Shown in pieces: positions 34,510 through 45,551 of a DNA stretch of 64,000 nucleotides (within the stretch, counting starts at the first letter, position 1; each line of letters starts with the position of its first letter). A program made the position numbers and the translations under genes. Source of the stretch: Cynocephalus volans. Lineage: Eukaryota; Chordata; Mammalia; Dermoptera; Cynocephalidae. The DNA is taken from contig NC_084461.1 in NCBI RefSeq assembly GCF_027409185.1, positions 186,780,001 through 186,844,000 on the forward strand, read 5' to 3'. The notes beneath the pieces are model-generated. The model ran no database searches. It saw nothing but the letters and a program-made list of their open reading frames with translations, and was not told where the DNA came from.

Positions 34510-34515
34510 GAGCAC
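34153..34515 (-). mobile_element. U6 snRNA/L1 chimeric retrocopy 2
   Basis: On the minus strand: complete U6 (34409-34515) followed by nearly the whole L1 3' UTR (about 34160-34408, with the CA repeat, the G-tract and ATGTATATCGACAAAATAAA) and a poly(A) tail. Perfect 15-bp TSD GGAACATTGAACTTT at 34138-34152 and 34516-34530. The L1 part starts close to the ORF2 stop. Confidence 0.95.
34409..34515 (-). pseudogene. RNU6-pseudogene: U6 snRNA retrocopy, full length, nearly unchanged
   Basis: 107 nt with only two differences from the mammalian U6 I know (A to T after GATACAGAG; T to A in GAAGCGTTCC). All CpG are kept, so it is probably young. Internal A-box-like promoter elements are those of U6 itself. 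Expression would need an upstream PSE that the flank does not show. Confidence 0.95.
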
Positions 34516-34800
34516 GGAACATTGAACTTTGAAGGGCCACAAACCACTGTAATGTCTAAGAATTTTGTGTCCCCCTTCCTCCCAAACCAATTTTCACCAA
34601 TAAAGTCCCACTGAGAACCCATGTTCTAGCCCCAGTCAAGCCTTCAATGACTATAGCCCCAGATGACATCTTGACTGTAATCTCTTGGGAGATACTGAAC
34701 CAGAAGATACAGCTAAGCCACTAGATTAGCTTGGATTCCTGACCTTTAGAAACTGTGTGAGATCGTGTTTATCTAACCCACTAAGTTTCAACTAATTTCT

Positions 34801-34948
34801 TTTTTTTTTTTTTTTTTTTGTCTTTTTAGGTGACCGGCACTCAGCCAGTGAGTGCACCGGCCGTTCTTATATAGGATCCGAACCCACGGCGGGAGCATTG
34901 CCGCGCTCCCAGCGCTGCACTCTCCCGAGTGCGCCACGGGCTCGGCCC
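34801..34948 (-). mobile_element. CYN-type SINE, class A
   Basis: Minus-strand full copy with ~20-base A-tail. TSD TCAACTAATTTCT at 34788-34800 and 34949-34961, perfect. Confidence 0.95.
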
Positions 34949-34961
34949 TCAACTAATTTCT

Positions 34962-35806
34962 GACACAGCAATAGATCATTAATATGGGAGCTGTGGTTCA
35001 TATGTACAACATATACAATCTCAACTTGTTTAAGAGCCAAACATAGGATTGTCAAGGACCTTCTGTTTTGGATAGCACTACAAAGAGAGAAAATACATTG
35101 CTTTGAGGTTTGCACAGACACTATGCCACAATAAATGTAAACAACTTATTAGTTTGAACTATATGAAGTTGCCATTTGGTAGACAAAAATAATCAAATAC
35201 CAGCAATTTTGTATGGTTCAACCTAGTACAGTAGTTGCCAAAAGTCTGAAAGCAGAAAAGCACACCCAACCATTTTGAAGGAAGGTGTATGAACTTTGAG
35301 TTGAGACCTTGGTTGATGCTTGCCTTGGGCATTTAATTTACCTGGTCTCAGTTCTTTAATCTGTGAAATGGGGATAATAACACTTTGCCTCCTGTTCTCA
35401 CAGGACACGGTATCATAACGAACAATTAGCCTTTGCTATTCAGAAGCAGAGATCTGAATCAGTGCACTGCTGCTTGTTATTACTCTGGACATATTTTTAG
35501 CTTGAAGACATGGAAAATGTAAGTGGCTGGCTTTCCTGGCAGGCAGTTTTCTAATGCAGCTTTATACAGGCATATGCAGCTACAGTTGGAAGGCTAACTT
35601 TTCTGCAAGGAAGAGATGGTATTTTTTCTTCCCCTGGAGCAATACTATTTTGACCATCTTCATTTGCTCTGTTTTCTGATAAAAGAGATATCATATGTGA
35701 ATAAATTCACTCAGATAAAATTTATTTGATGACTTTGTCCATTTAGCTTTAAAGCTTATGTGTTTGTATATAAGTATTTGCGTATGTTTTCCTATATACG
35801 CATATA
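34962..35806. other. intergenic, MIR relic only
   Basis: 'ggcatttaatttacctggtctcagttctttaatctgtgaaatggggataataac' at 35329-35383 is a MIR core in + orientation. The rest is unassigned. Confidence 0.55.
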
Positions 35807-36052
35807 TGTGAGGGTACTTCCAAAACATTGCAGAGGGCCGAGCCCGTGGCGCACTCGGGAAGTGCGGCGCTGGGAGCGTGGCAACACTCCTGCCCGCGGG
35901 TTCGGATCCTATATAGGAATGGCCGGTGCACTCACTGGCTGAGTGCCGGTCACGAAAAAGACAAAAAAAAAAAAAAAAAAAAAAAGATTGTGGAAAAATA
36001 ATTAAAAGATAATACAAACCTTTCCATGAACTTTTTGAAGTACCCTCCTATG
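35807..36052. mobile_element. mariner-like MITE, copy 2, split by a SINE
   Basis: Left arm GAGGGTACTTCCAAAACATT, right arm CCATGAACTTTTTGAAGTAC followed by CCTC. The SINE at 35835-35985 sits in the left arm. Confidence 0.75.
35835..35985 (+). mobile_element. CYN-type SINE, class A, inside a MITE
   Basis: GGGCCGAGCCCGTGGCGCAC to CGGTCACGAAAAAGAC plus ~25 A. Only a weak TSD (ATTGCAGA/ATTGTGGA). Confidence 0.93.
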
Positions 36053-36559
36053 TATGTGTGTATATGTACATATGTATGTTTATTCATTTGTCTGTATTTT
36101 TACTACCAAATCAGAGCACTGAATAAAGATTATATGGTGGAAAAAATGCAAACTAATTTTTTGTTTGCATGTAAGCTCCCTGAAATAGAGAAAGGCGAGT
36201 TAACTTTAGCAGCCTGAAGCCTTGCTCCATAATGATAAAAGGAACGTATTAAACTAAAATTGACTTTCTCACCAAAGGTGCCAATTTTTGCTTTTACGAT
36301 TTTCACATAGTTACAAAGTGAAAAAGCACTGTGGTGCGACATGTAGAAAACTGACTTAAGATGCCAAGAAAAGCAGGGGGTGGGGAGGAGAAAAAAAAAG
36401 ATGCCAAGAAAATTCACAGGTCTTAGGGCCTGATGGACAAAAAGTAAAATGGAAGATTTGAGGTGATAAGTTCTACTACCAGTTTATGATTTTTGATAGA
36501 ATAATGATAATTTGAGAAATGGAAAAAAATCTCATTAATCCCACTGAATTATGGAATCC

Positions 36560-36702
36560 TTTTTTTTTTTTTTTGCCTTTTTCGTGACCGGCACTCAGCC
36601 AGTGAGTGCACCAGCCATTCCTATATAGGATCCAAACCCGCGGAAGGAGCGTCGCCGCGCTCCCAGTGCTGCACTCTCCTGAGTGCGCCACGGGCTCGGC
36701 CC
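36560..36702 (-). mobile_element. CYN-type SINE, class A
   Basis: Minus-strand copy from the T-run at 36559 to GGGCTCGGCCC at 36692-36702. B box GGTTTGGATCC. Degraded TSD AATTATGGA / AATTATTGA. Confidence 0.92.
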
Positions 36703-36853
36703 AAATTATTGAGCCCTTTTAAAAGGTATTACAGCCTATGGCTGGTCCAAAAGTGAGTTATCTCAGTTGATTGTTCACAGTCAGTTAGAGATCGAACTTC
36801 CTGTCCTCTTCTCACTACTACACTTGACTAGTCTAAAAAATAAAAATAAAAAT

Positions 36854-36955
36854 TGGGCTGGCTGGTTGGCTCAGGTGGTTAGAGCATGGTGCTGATAACA
36901 CCAAGGTCTGGGGTTCAATCCCTGTACTGGCTAGGTGCAAAAAAATAAATAAATA
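36854..36955 (+). mobile_element. CYN-type SINE, class C
   Basis: GGGCTGGCTGGTTGGCTCAG, GATAACACCAAGG, GGGTTCAATCCCTG and an (AAAT)n tail. Confidence 0.92.
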
Positions 36956-37204
36956 AAATAAAAAATTCTAAAAATTAATGACAACATGTGACTTACTGAG
37001 GTGCCGTTGCCATTCTTAACATTAGAGGACGGTTTAGGGTACTCTGATCACTTTGACTGGAGAGATGTTTATTCAAATACAGCAGTTGCCCTTATGACTG
37101 CTTTGAATGGATATAGTTTAATTTTACAAGAGGAAGTGGACATTTTTCACTTCTTGCCCGAATCCAAATGCCATTCCAGTCTGGAGAACCTCAGAATAGG
37201 TTCT

Positions 37205-37380
37205 TTTTTTTTTTTTTTTTTTTTTTTGGTGACTGGTAAGGGGATCATAACCCTTGGCTTAGTGTCGTCGGCACCGTGCTCAGCCAGTGAACTTATCCGC
37301 CATCCCTATACAGGATCCGAACCTGCGGCCTAGGCGCTCCCAGCGCTGCACTCTCCCGAGTGAGCCACGGGTTTGGCCCC
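37205..37380 (-). mobile_element. hybrid CYN-type SINE (class A-like block in a class B dimer)
   Basis: The left monomer has the class A block GCGCTGGGAGCGC, but the element continues with the class B second monomer and its tail. TSD AGAATAGGTTCT (37193-37204) / AGGATAGGTTCT (37381-37392). Confidence 0.88.
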
Positions 37381-37602
37381 AGGATAGGTTCTGAGCCCCT
37401 TTTTTCTAGTATAGAACCAAAGAGGCAGTGTTTCCTGTCCCGAGTCCTTGGCAACCGCAGTACAGGCCTTGGACCTAGGTGAGGCCAATTTTAATGATCT
37501 TGTTGAGACTTCAACCTTGAGAAGTAATGCAGAGGCCCAAACTTGGCTGAAAAAGATTCCCTGTGGCTGCAGAAGGGCCAGCAATCCAAAAGAATGGCCG
37601 CA

Positions 37603-37770
37603 GGGGCCGGCCCATGGCTCACTCGGGAGAGTGTGGTGCTGATAACACCAAGGCCACGGGTTTGGATCCCATATTGGGATGGCCAATTCACTCACTTCGG
37701 AGAGCCTGGTGCTGACAACACCAAGTCAAGGGTTAAGATCCCCTTACTGGTCATCTTTTAAAAAAAAAAA
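37603..37770 (+). mobile_element. CYN-type SINE, class B dimer
   Basis: GGGCCGGCCCATGGCTCACT to TTACTGGTCATCTTTTAAAA. TSD AGAATGGCCGCA (37591-37602) / GAGTGGCCGCA (37771-37781). Confidence 0.94.
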
Positions 37771-38200
37771 GAGTGGCCGCACATGTCCAGTGGCATAAAG
37801 CCATAATTCACCCCAACCTTTTGTGATGCCTGCTGACTATAGTTCTTGAACTTTTCCAGGGTTCTGCAAGGTAGATCCACTTGCATCCCCTCTGAATGTA
37901 TTTTAGCTACCTTTTCTCTACCAGAAATAGGTATTATTCTATCTGGCTTTCATCCTCCAAAAATACATTTTTGGAAAGGAAAAAAAAAAAAAAAAAAACC
38001 ACTGTCAGCACCTCTCCTGTTTTCTTTATCTTTGTGGGTTCATCCCCTTTTGTTTAAATTTAGGAAGGGATTAGAGATAAACACATGATGAATTTTTCAA
38101 CCCATAAACCATCTCTCAGATTCAACAATTGTTAATATCATGCCATATTAGTTTTATCTGTGTGTGTGCATTGCTGAACCATTTGAAAAGTAAATTGTAA

Positions 38201-38377
38201 GGGCAGGCCCATGGCTCACTTGGGAGAGTGTGGTGCTGATAACAGCAAGGCCGTGGGTTCGGATCCCTGTATAGGGATGGCTGGTTAGCTCACTTGGGAG
38301 AGCGTGGTGCTGACAATACCAAGTCAAGGGTTAAGATCCCCTTACCGGTCATCTTTAAAAAATAAAAAATAAATAAA
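38201..38377 (+). mobile_element. CYN-type SINE, class B dimer
   Basis: GGGCAGGCCCATGGCTCACT to TTACCGGTCATCTTTAAAAA. Short TSD TAAATTGTA on both sides. Confidence 0.93.
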
Positions 38378-38698
38378 TAAATTGTAGACATCACGACACT
38401 TCAGTCCTAAAATTTTAGTGTGCATGAGATATAATTTTTATATAAAATTCACCATTTTAAAGTATACAATTCAGTGGGTTTTATTTTATTCTCAGAGTTG
38501 TAAAACCAACCAATTTTAGAATATTTTCATTACCCCAAAAAAAGAAACTGTATTCATTAGCAGCCACTCCCCACTTCCTCCTCTCACCAGCCCCTGGCAA
38601 CCACTAATATGTTTTCTGTCTCTATGGATTTGCTGACTTTGGACATTTTATGTAAATGGAATCATACAGTATGTGATCTTTTGTGACCGGCTTCTTTC

Positions 38699-38790
38699 TT
38701 TTTTTTTAAGCTGGCCAGTACGGGGGTCAAACCCTGGACCTTGGTGTTATCAGCACTATGCTCTAACCAACTGAGTAACTGGCCAGCCCC
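38699..38790 (-). mobile_element. CYN-type SINE, class C, in old L1
   Basis: 'aagctggccagtacgggggtcaaaccctggacc...ctctaaccaactgagtaactggccagcccc'. TSD TGTGACCGGCTTCTTTC (38682-38698) / TGTGACTGGCCTCTTTC (38791-38807). Confidence 0.93.
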
Positions 38791-38875
38791 TGTGACTGGC
38801 CTCTTTCACTTAGCATAACGTTTTCAAAGTTCACCTATGTTGTAGCATGTATCAGTACTTCATTTCTTTTTATGG

Positions 38876-39242
38876 TTGTTTTAGTTCATTCAGGCTGCTA
38901 TAAAAAAATACCATAATCTGGGGAGCTTATAAACAACTGAAATCTATTTCTCGCAGTTCTGGATGGTAGGAAGTCCAAGATCAAGGTGCCAGCAGATTTA
39001 GTGTCTGATAAAGGCTGTTTCCTGGTTCACAGATGGTGCCTTCTCACTGCATCCTCACATGGAGGAAGGGGCTAGCTAGTTCTCTGGCATCTCTTTTATA
39101 GGAGAACTAATCCTATTTGTGATAGCTCTGCCCTCATGACTTACTCACCTCCCCAAAGCCCCCACCACTTAATACCATCACCTTGGCGGTTAGGATTTCC
39201 ACATATGAATTTTGTGGGGACACAAACATTCAGACCATAGCA
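38876..39242 (-). mobile_element. solo LTR, ERVL-MaLR type, in old L1
   Basis: Right end reads back as TGCTATGGTCTGAATGTTTG; left end ...AATGAACTAAAACA. Contains 'cccaagatcaaggtgccagcag' and 'cctcatgacttactcacctccc'. L1 text resumes on both sides. Non-coding. Confidence 0.78.
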
Positions 39243-40580
39243 GTGGCTGAATGCCATTCCATTGCAGGCATAGACCACAATTTGTCTATTCACTCATCAG
39301 TTAATGGACATTTGGGTTGTTTCCACTTTCTGCTCTTATGAATAATGCTGCTGTGGACATTTGTTTGCAAGTTTTTGTGTGGACATATATTTTTATTTAT
39401 CTCGGGACTATACCTATGAGTATAATTGCTGGGTATTATGGAAATTCTATGTTTAACATTTTGAGGAATTGCCAAACTGTTTTCCAAAATAGCTGCACCA
39501 TTTTACAGTCTAACCAGCAATGTCTGAGGGTTTTAATTTCTTCACATCCTTACCAACACTTGTTGCTGCCTGTTTCTTATATTTTAGTTTTCTTAGTGGG
39601 GGTGAAGTGGTATCTCACAGTGATTTTGATTGGCATTTCCCTAATGACTAATGATATTGAGTATTTTTCCTGTACTTATTGGCCATTTTTATATCTTTGT
39701 TGGACAAATGTCTATTCAAATCCTCTGCCCATTTTCAAATTGGGTTACATATCTTTTTATTGCTGAATTGTAAGAGTTCTTTATGTATTCTCAATACAGG
39801 TTGCAATATGATATGATTTGCAAATGTTTTCTCCCATTATCTTTCACTTTCTTGATGATGTTCTTTGAAACACAATTTAATTTTGATGAAGTCAAATGTA
39901 TTTATTTTTCCCTTGTTGCTGCTGAGGCTTTTGATGTGTATCTACGAAACCATTGCCTAACTCAAGGTCATGAAAATTTACTCGTACATTTTTGTCTAAG
40001 TGTTCAACAGTTTGAGCTCTTCCATTTAGGTCGTTGGCCTAGTTTGAGTTAATTTTTGTATACGGTGTAATTCCTTTCCATGTGGATATCACCAGTATCA
40101 TTTGTTACCTCAGCACCCTTTGTTGAAAAATGATTCCTTCTCCCATTAGTGGTCTTGGCATCCTTGTCAAAACTCAATTGACCATAAATGTAAGGATTTT
40201 TTTCTGGACTCACAATTTTATTCCATTGATCTATATGTCTGTTCTTATACCAGTAACACACTCTCTAGGTTACTGTAGCTTTGTAGTGTTTTGAAATCAG
40301 GAAATATGAGTCCTCCAACTTTGTTCTTTTTTAAGCTTTTTTTTCGCTATTCAGAGTCCCTTGCAATTCCATCTGAAGTTTAGGATCAACTTTTCCATAT
40401 CTAAAAGAAGGCAGTTGGGATTTTGATAGGGATTGTGTTGAATCTGGGAACTTTGGGGTATTCTGCCATATTAACACTATTAAGCCTTTTGATCTGTAAA
40501 TATAGGCTGTCTTTTCATTTATTCGGGTCTTCTTTATTTTAACAATATTTTATAGTTTTTAGTGTATAATAGTCTCCCCT

Positions 40581-41520
40581 CCCTCTTTTGTCTTTAGTGC
40601 CATTGACTTGTTGAAAAAACTGGGCCAGTTGTCCTACAGAATGTTCTACCTTATGGATTTGCTATTTAACTTTTCCTCTCTCCCTTACATTTCCTGCAAA
40701 TGAGAAGTCAGCCCTAAAGTCTTGATTAGATTCAGGTTCAATTTTTTTTCTTTTTTTTCTCTGAGAATATGTCATAGATGGTGCTGAGCGCTTTAGATTG
40801 CAACATATTCAGGGACACATAAAAGCTGGTTGTCCCATGGAAGAGCTTTAAGTAGGGAAGTTATATCAACTTTGCTTTATAAAAAGATCATTCTGATAAT
40901 GAGGCAGAGAAGGGATTGAAAAGCATGATGCAGGAAGACCAACAATCATACATTGCTCTTATCCAGAGAAAAGGACATAATTTTTTGCCTAGACTGTTAC
41001 AACAATCCCATAACTGATGGCTGTCTAGAGTGGCAATAGGGATGGAGAAAAGTACATCGGTTTATGACAAATTTAAGAGATAGAATTAACAGAACTTGGT
41101 GACTGACCTGATGTGGACAGTAGTTAAGGAAATAAAGAGCCCTGGAGGAGGAGTTAGGAGTTCAGTGTTATATGCAATTTATGCCCATGACACGATCAGT
41201 AAATATTTGTTGAATAAATTCAAGTGGAGATATCCAGTGTTCAAGTGGATGTACTAATTTGAAAGTCAATAATTTTGGGCTAGAGACAGAGATTTGGGAA
41301 TTGTTTGTGTATAGATAGTAATTGAAGGCCAGTAAATTGGTGAGATTATCCAGAGAAAAAACAATGGGTAGGAAAAGAAGAGGTAGTAGAATATGAATCT
41401 TAAAGGGTATGTAGAGAAAGGTCTACAAAAGAGATTGAGAAGGTACAGCCAGAAAGGAAGGACAAAAATAAGAGTGTGATGTCATAGAAAACAAAGGAGG
41501 AGAAGGTGATATGGAAAGAG
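40581..41520. other. intergenic, old unassigned repeat text
   Basis: 'tttataaaaagatcattctgataatgaggcagagaagggattg...' to 41500 resembles the unassigned repeat type at 8.4-8.9 kb. No gene seen. Confidence 0.45.
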
Positions 41521-41627
41521 GAAACATCAGTTAGCTACTGCTGAGTAACAAACCACTCTGAAAATTAGTGGATTAAGAGTACAACCATTTATTTAGCTCA
41601 TAATTCTGTTGGTTGAAAATTTAGGTT

Positions 41628-41743
41628 GGGGCTGGCCAGTTTGTTGGCTTGGTTAGAGCATGGTGCTGGTACCACCAAGGGTGATGGTTCAGATCCCCCT
41701 ATGGATCTGAATGGCCAGCCATCAAAAAAAAAAAAAAAAAAAG
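41628..41743 (+). mobile_element. CYN-type SINE, diverged class C
   Basis: GGGGCTGGCCAGTTTGTTGG, GTTAGAGCATGGTGCTGG, GATGGTTCAGATCC, extra CCTATGGATCTGAATGG before GCCAGCC, then ~20 A. Confidence 0.85.
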
Positions 41744-42607
41744 CCATACCTAGTTGAGCAGTTCTTCTGGTCTCAGCTGGGCTCCCTGATCCATCTGCAA
41801 TCAGTCACGGGTTGGCTAGGTAGCTCTACTTGTGGAGTTTGACATAAATAATGTAGTCACTTTTTGCAATGTACCTTAGAGGAAACAGCCAACAGTGAAA
41901 ATGCTGCTAAGAGGTCAAGTAGGTTAAATTCTTGCCTCCACTGCTCAGGTGAAACTACTATTGCCAAAGTCATCAGTAATAGCCATGTCACTATGTTCAC
42001 TAAATGACATGGCTGTCAATCAATGATGTTGGTTATAGCAATTTCAACTAAGCAATGGGGACAAAAGCCAGATGGCAATGGGAAAACAAGATGTCAGGCA
42101 TGGAAAAGTTGTTCAAGAGGCTTGCTAGGATAATGAAGATGAATGAAGGGATGGTTTTGTTTTGTTTCATTTTGTTCTTAAGATAGAGGACCTTGAATAT
42201 ATTTACATGTTAATATAAAGTCAGAAGAGAGATAGGTTAGAGGATAGAGAGATACTGGAAAATAAGCGGTAATTCATAAGCTTGGCATTAATGTTTAACC
42301 TGAGACCAACCCAGGTGTGCTGAAATTGAAAGTTAAATAAAAATATGATAAACTACTTTATGCGGGACAAAGTCCAGAACAATGAGATGATTTCTATTGA
42401 AAATACTATTTTGCTTGTATTCACGTGTGGATTATATATGTGATAAGGTATCCACGTGCCATTCAAGGACTCTACGGAGGAAAAACTGCAAGAAACAGCC
42501 TTTGTTCTCCTCTGAACTCATGTCTACTTTGAAGCAGAACTCAGGACTGTGGCATCCCTCAAAAGCAAATTCCAATTCAAAAAGCATTAACAAGAGATGG
42601 GCATTTT
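41744..42607. other. intergenic, nothing recognised
   Basis: Unique-looking sequence. 41744-41850 continues the old repeat split by the SINE. No gene seen. Confidence 0.45.
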
Positions 42608-42787
42608 CTTTCTTTTCTTTTTTTTTTTTTTAAAGATGACCGGTAAGGGGATCTTAACCCTTGACTTGGAGTTGTCAGCACCACACTCACCAGTGAGCTA
42701 ACCAGCCATCCCTATATGGGATCCGAACCTGGGGCCTTGGTGTTATCAGCACCACACTCTCCCCAGTGAACCACCGGCCGGCCCCAG
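42608..42787 (-). mobile_element. CYN-type SINE, class B dimer
   Basis: T-run, GATGACCGGTAAGGGGATCT ... CCGGCCGGCCCC. Short TSD GGGCATTTT on both sides (42599-42607, 42792-42800). Confidence 0.92.
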
Positions 42788-42832
42788 TGACGGGCATTTT
42801 TTGAGAAAATTGGGCTAAAACACAGTTGACCA

Positions 42833-43588
42833 AGTCCCTGGGAATCCTTGCTTTATGAAGGGGGCTTTACAATTCCCAGCTACTTGCAGATATAAGGCCT
42901 CATTTCTTCTCAGTTGTTCCTTAAAAGTGAAGCCCCTTGTTTCCTGAGACTTAGAAACCATCCCTTCCCAAGCTCATGCTTGCTTGGTTTTTGGTTCCAC
43001 CTTTGCTTTGGGCCTTGGAGGATTTTCTTTGCTTTCATGTGAAATGAGCTATGAATTAAAAAAAGTATCATTGTCAGATGGAAATGGAAATCTCACTCTT
43101 TTTCCTTAACAAAATAACTTCATCAGAATATGCCTTGGGGAGACTCTGAAGGCTGAAGGGAAGAAGGAAGAAGGGCTCGGGCCTGGCGTAGGCCTCTCAG
43201 GCTGCCTAGAGAGGAACCGGACCTGGCACCGGAGCGGCGGCGGCAGCAGCAGCAGTATCGGTACCGCCCCCACACCCGGTGGCGGCAGCAGTGGCGGTGG
43301 CAGCTGCGGCCCCTCCTCACCCGAACATCAGGGCCCTCCAGACCAAGGCACCCCAACAATATCTCCTCAAGCCAAAGCCCCAGGACCCCAAGGACTGCAT
43401 ATGCACACCCTCCCACCCAACTCTTCCTCGGGATCTGACCTGACTGAAGGACATTTACCAGCCAACTGCTCCCACCAACTCTCCATAAGAGAGCCGGTCT
43501 GCCTGCTGTGTTCATCAGACTGCCCAGTGGAACAGAAGATACTCTGCTCATTTCATCTGATCTGTGGACTGTAAAACCCCCTGCCACA
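42833..43588 (+). promoter_or_regulatory. L1-B 5' UTR, unrelated to that of L1-A
   Basis: Placed by the TSD and the ORF1 start. The first ~270 bp look like plain unique sequence. 43140-43330 is GC-rich with GGC/GCA trinucleotide runs and several CpG, which could act as an internal Pol II promoter. Shared text with L1-A begins only at about 43561 (CTGTGGACTGT). Confidence 0.75.
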
Positions 43589-44588
43589 ATGAATAAACAT
43601 CAAAGAAAAGATACCACAAATACGAAAAATCAAGAAAGTACACCACCAAAAGATAATAACTCTCAAGCTCTAGATCCTATAGAACAAGAAGCCCTTGAAA
43701 TGACTGACAAGGAATTTCGAGTGATAATTCTAAGGAAACTGAATGAGATACAAGAAAACTCAGCTAGACATCATGATGAAATGAGGAAAAGTATACAGGA
43801 CCTGAAAGAGGAAATGTACAAGGAAATCAATGCCCTGAAAAAAAATGTAGCAGAACTTGCTGAACTGAAGAAGTTATTCAGCGAAATAAAAAACACAACA
43901 GAGAGTGTAACCAGCAGGCTTGTGGAAGTTGAAGAGAGAACCTCTGAACTTGAAGATGGGCTGTTTGAAATAACACAAGCAGACCAAAAAATAAATAAAT
44001 AAATAAATAAAATAAAAAAGAATCAAAGGCATTGAAGAAAATCTGAGAGAGATATCAGACAACCTTAAGCGCTCAAATATCCGAGTCATGGGTATTCCAG
44101 AAGGGGAGGAAAAAGGAGATTGCATTGAAAACATATTCAACAAAATAGTGGCAGAAAACTTCACAGGTATAGGAAAAATCACAGATCTTCAGATCCAGGA
44201 AGCTCAACGATCTCCAAATGTATTCAACCCAAAAAGGCCTTCTCCAAGACATGTTATAGTCAAATTGGCAAAACTCAAAGACAAAGAGAGAATCTTAAAA
44301 GCTGCAAGAGAGAAGTGTCAAATCACCTATAAGGGAGCCCCAATCAGGCTAACATCAGACTTTTCATCACAAACCCTAAAAGCCAGAAAGGAATGGGATG
44401 ATATATTCAAAATTCTAAAAGACAGAGATTGTCAGCCAAGAATACTCTACCCTGCAAGGCTATCCTTCCGAAATGAAGGGCAAATAGTATATTTCTCAGA
44501 TAAACAAAAACAGCAGGAGTTCACCACCACACGACCACCCTTACAAGAAATTCTCAAGGGAGTACTGGGTTTGGTTCCTGAAAAATAA
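43589..44588 (+). pseudogene. L1-B ORF1, broken
   Basis: Met at 43589-43591 (same MNKHQRK start as L1-A) to the TAA at 44586-44588. The coiled-coil half is open to 44002; an (AAAT)n expansion at 43988-44016 brings a stop and a +1 shift. The C-terminal half (44088-44588, with RHVIVKLAKLKDKERILKA and ILYPARLSFRNEGQIVYFS) is then open. The expansion sits where L1-A encodes poly-Lys. Confidence 0.94.
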
Positions 44589-44652
44589 CTACCACTGCCA
44601 TAAAAACCCAAGAAAAATCTAAACCCACTAGTATAATAAAATGGCATTCATG

Positions 44653-44799
44653 GGCCGAGCCCGTGGCGCACTCGGGAGAGTGCGGTGCTGGGAGCATGGC
44701 GACGCTCCCACCGCGGGTTCGGATCCTATATAGGAATGGCCAGTGCACTCACTGGCTGAGTGCCGGTCACGAAAGAGACAAAAAAAAAAAAAAAAAAAA
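44653..44799 (+). mobile_element. CYN-type SINE, class A, in L1-B inter-ORF spacer
   Basis: GGCCGAGCCCGTGGCGCACT to CACGAAAGAGACAAAA. Perfect TSD AAAATGGCATTCATG at 44638-44652 and ending at 44813. Confidence 0.95.
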
Positions 44800-44937
44800 A
44801 AATGGCATTCATGAAGAGAAAACAAACAAACAAAAAGGCTATCTACAACCTAAGGATCCAACAAACACAGAAAACAACTGTAAATCAGAAAGCAAGGAAC
44901 AAAAGATACCTAAGACAACCAAACAACAATCAATAAA

Positions 44938-45499
44938 ATGCTAGGAATAAATCAACACTTTTCAATAACAACTCTTAATTTAAAAGGCTTAAATTCCCCA
45001 ATCAAAAGACACAGACTGGCTGACCGGATTTAAAAGGAGGACCCAACTATATCCTGCCTTCAAGAGACCCACCTCACCCATAAAGACTCACATAGACTAA
45101 GAGTGAAAGGGTGGAAAAAGATCTACCATGCAAACAGAAAAGAAAAGTGAGCTGGAGTAGCTATTCTTATATCTGACAAAGTAGAGTTTAAACTAAAAAC
45201 CATAAAAAGAGACAATGAGGGACACTACATAGAGATAAAAGGACTGATCCATCAAGAAGACATAACAATCATAAATATGTACGCACCGAATGTTGGAGCA
45301 GACAGATTTATAAAACAAAATCTACTAGACCTAAAGAAGGAAATAGACACTAATACTATAATAACAGGGGAGGGTCGAGCCCGTGGCGCACTTGGGAGAG
45401 TGTGGCGCTGGGAGCGCAGCGACGCTCCCGCCGCGGGTTCGGATCCTATATGGGAATGGCCGGTGCACTCACTGGCTGAGTGCCGGTCACAAAAAAGAC

Positions 45500-45551
<52 letters not shown>

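Larger units (their letters stand above)
33835..34790. repeat. old LTR-like repeat interrupted by the second U6/L1 chimera
   Basis: 'ggtcactctgggggaagccaacagccatattgtgaggacactcaagc...ggcctcctgccagcagccatggg' before 33990, and 'ccccagtcaagccttcaatgactatagcccc...gacatcttgactgtaatctc...aactgtgtgag' after 34620. They read as two halves of one mammalian repeat. Family not assigned. Confidence 0.5.
38400..40580 (-). mobile_element. old L1 (mammal-wide L1M type), 5'-truncated
   Basis: Antisense L1: 3' UTR text 38420-38560, then ORF2 text ('ggacatttgggttgtttccac...aatgctgctgtggacatttg', 'gccattttttatatc', 'ccatttttgtatacg'). Peptide scraps such as SRKWKQPKCPLTDE are readable at 39290-39487. Nested within it are a SINE (38699) and an LTR (38876). 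Much older than L1-A and L1-B. Confidence 0.82.

Noticed and set aside
43123-43587. 154-codon minus-strand frame in the L1-B 5' UTR
   Set aside because: It arises from GC-rich CAG/GGC runs read backwards. No known domain, and it opposes the L1 sense strand.
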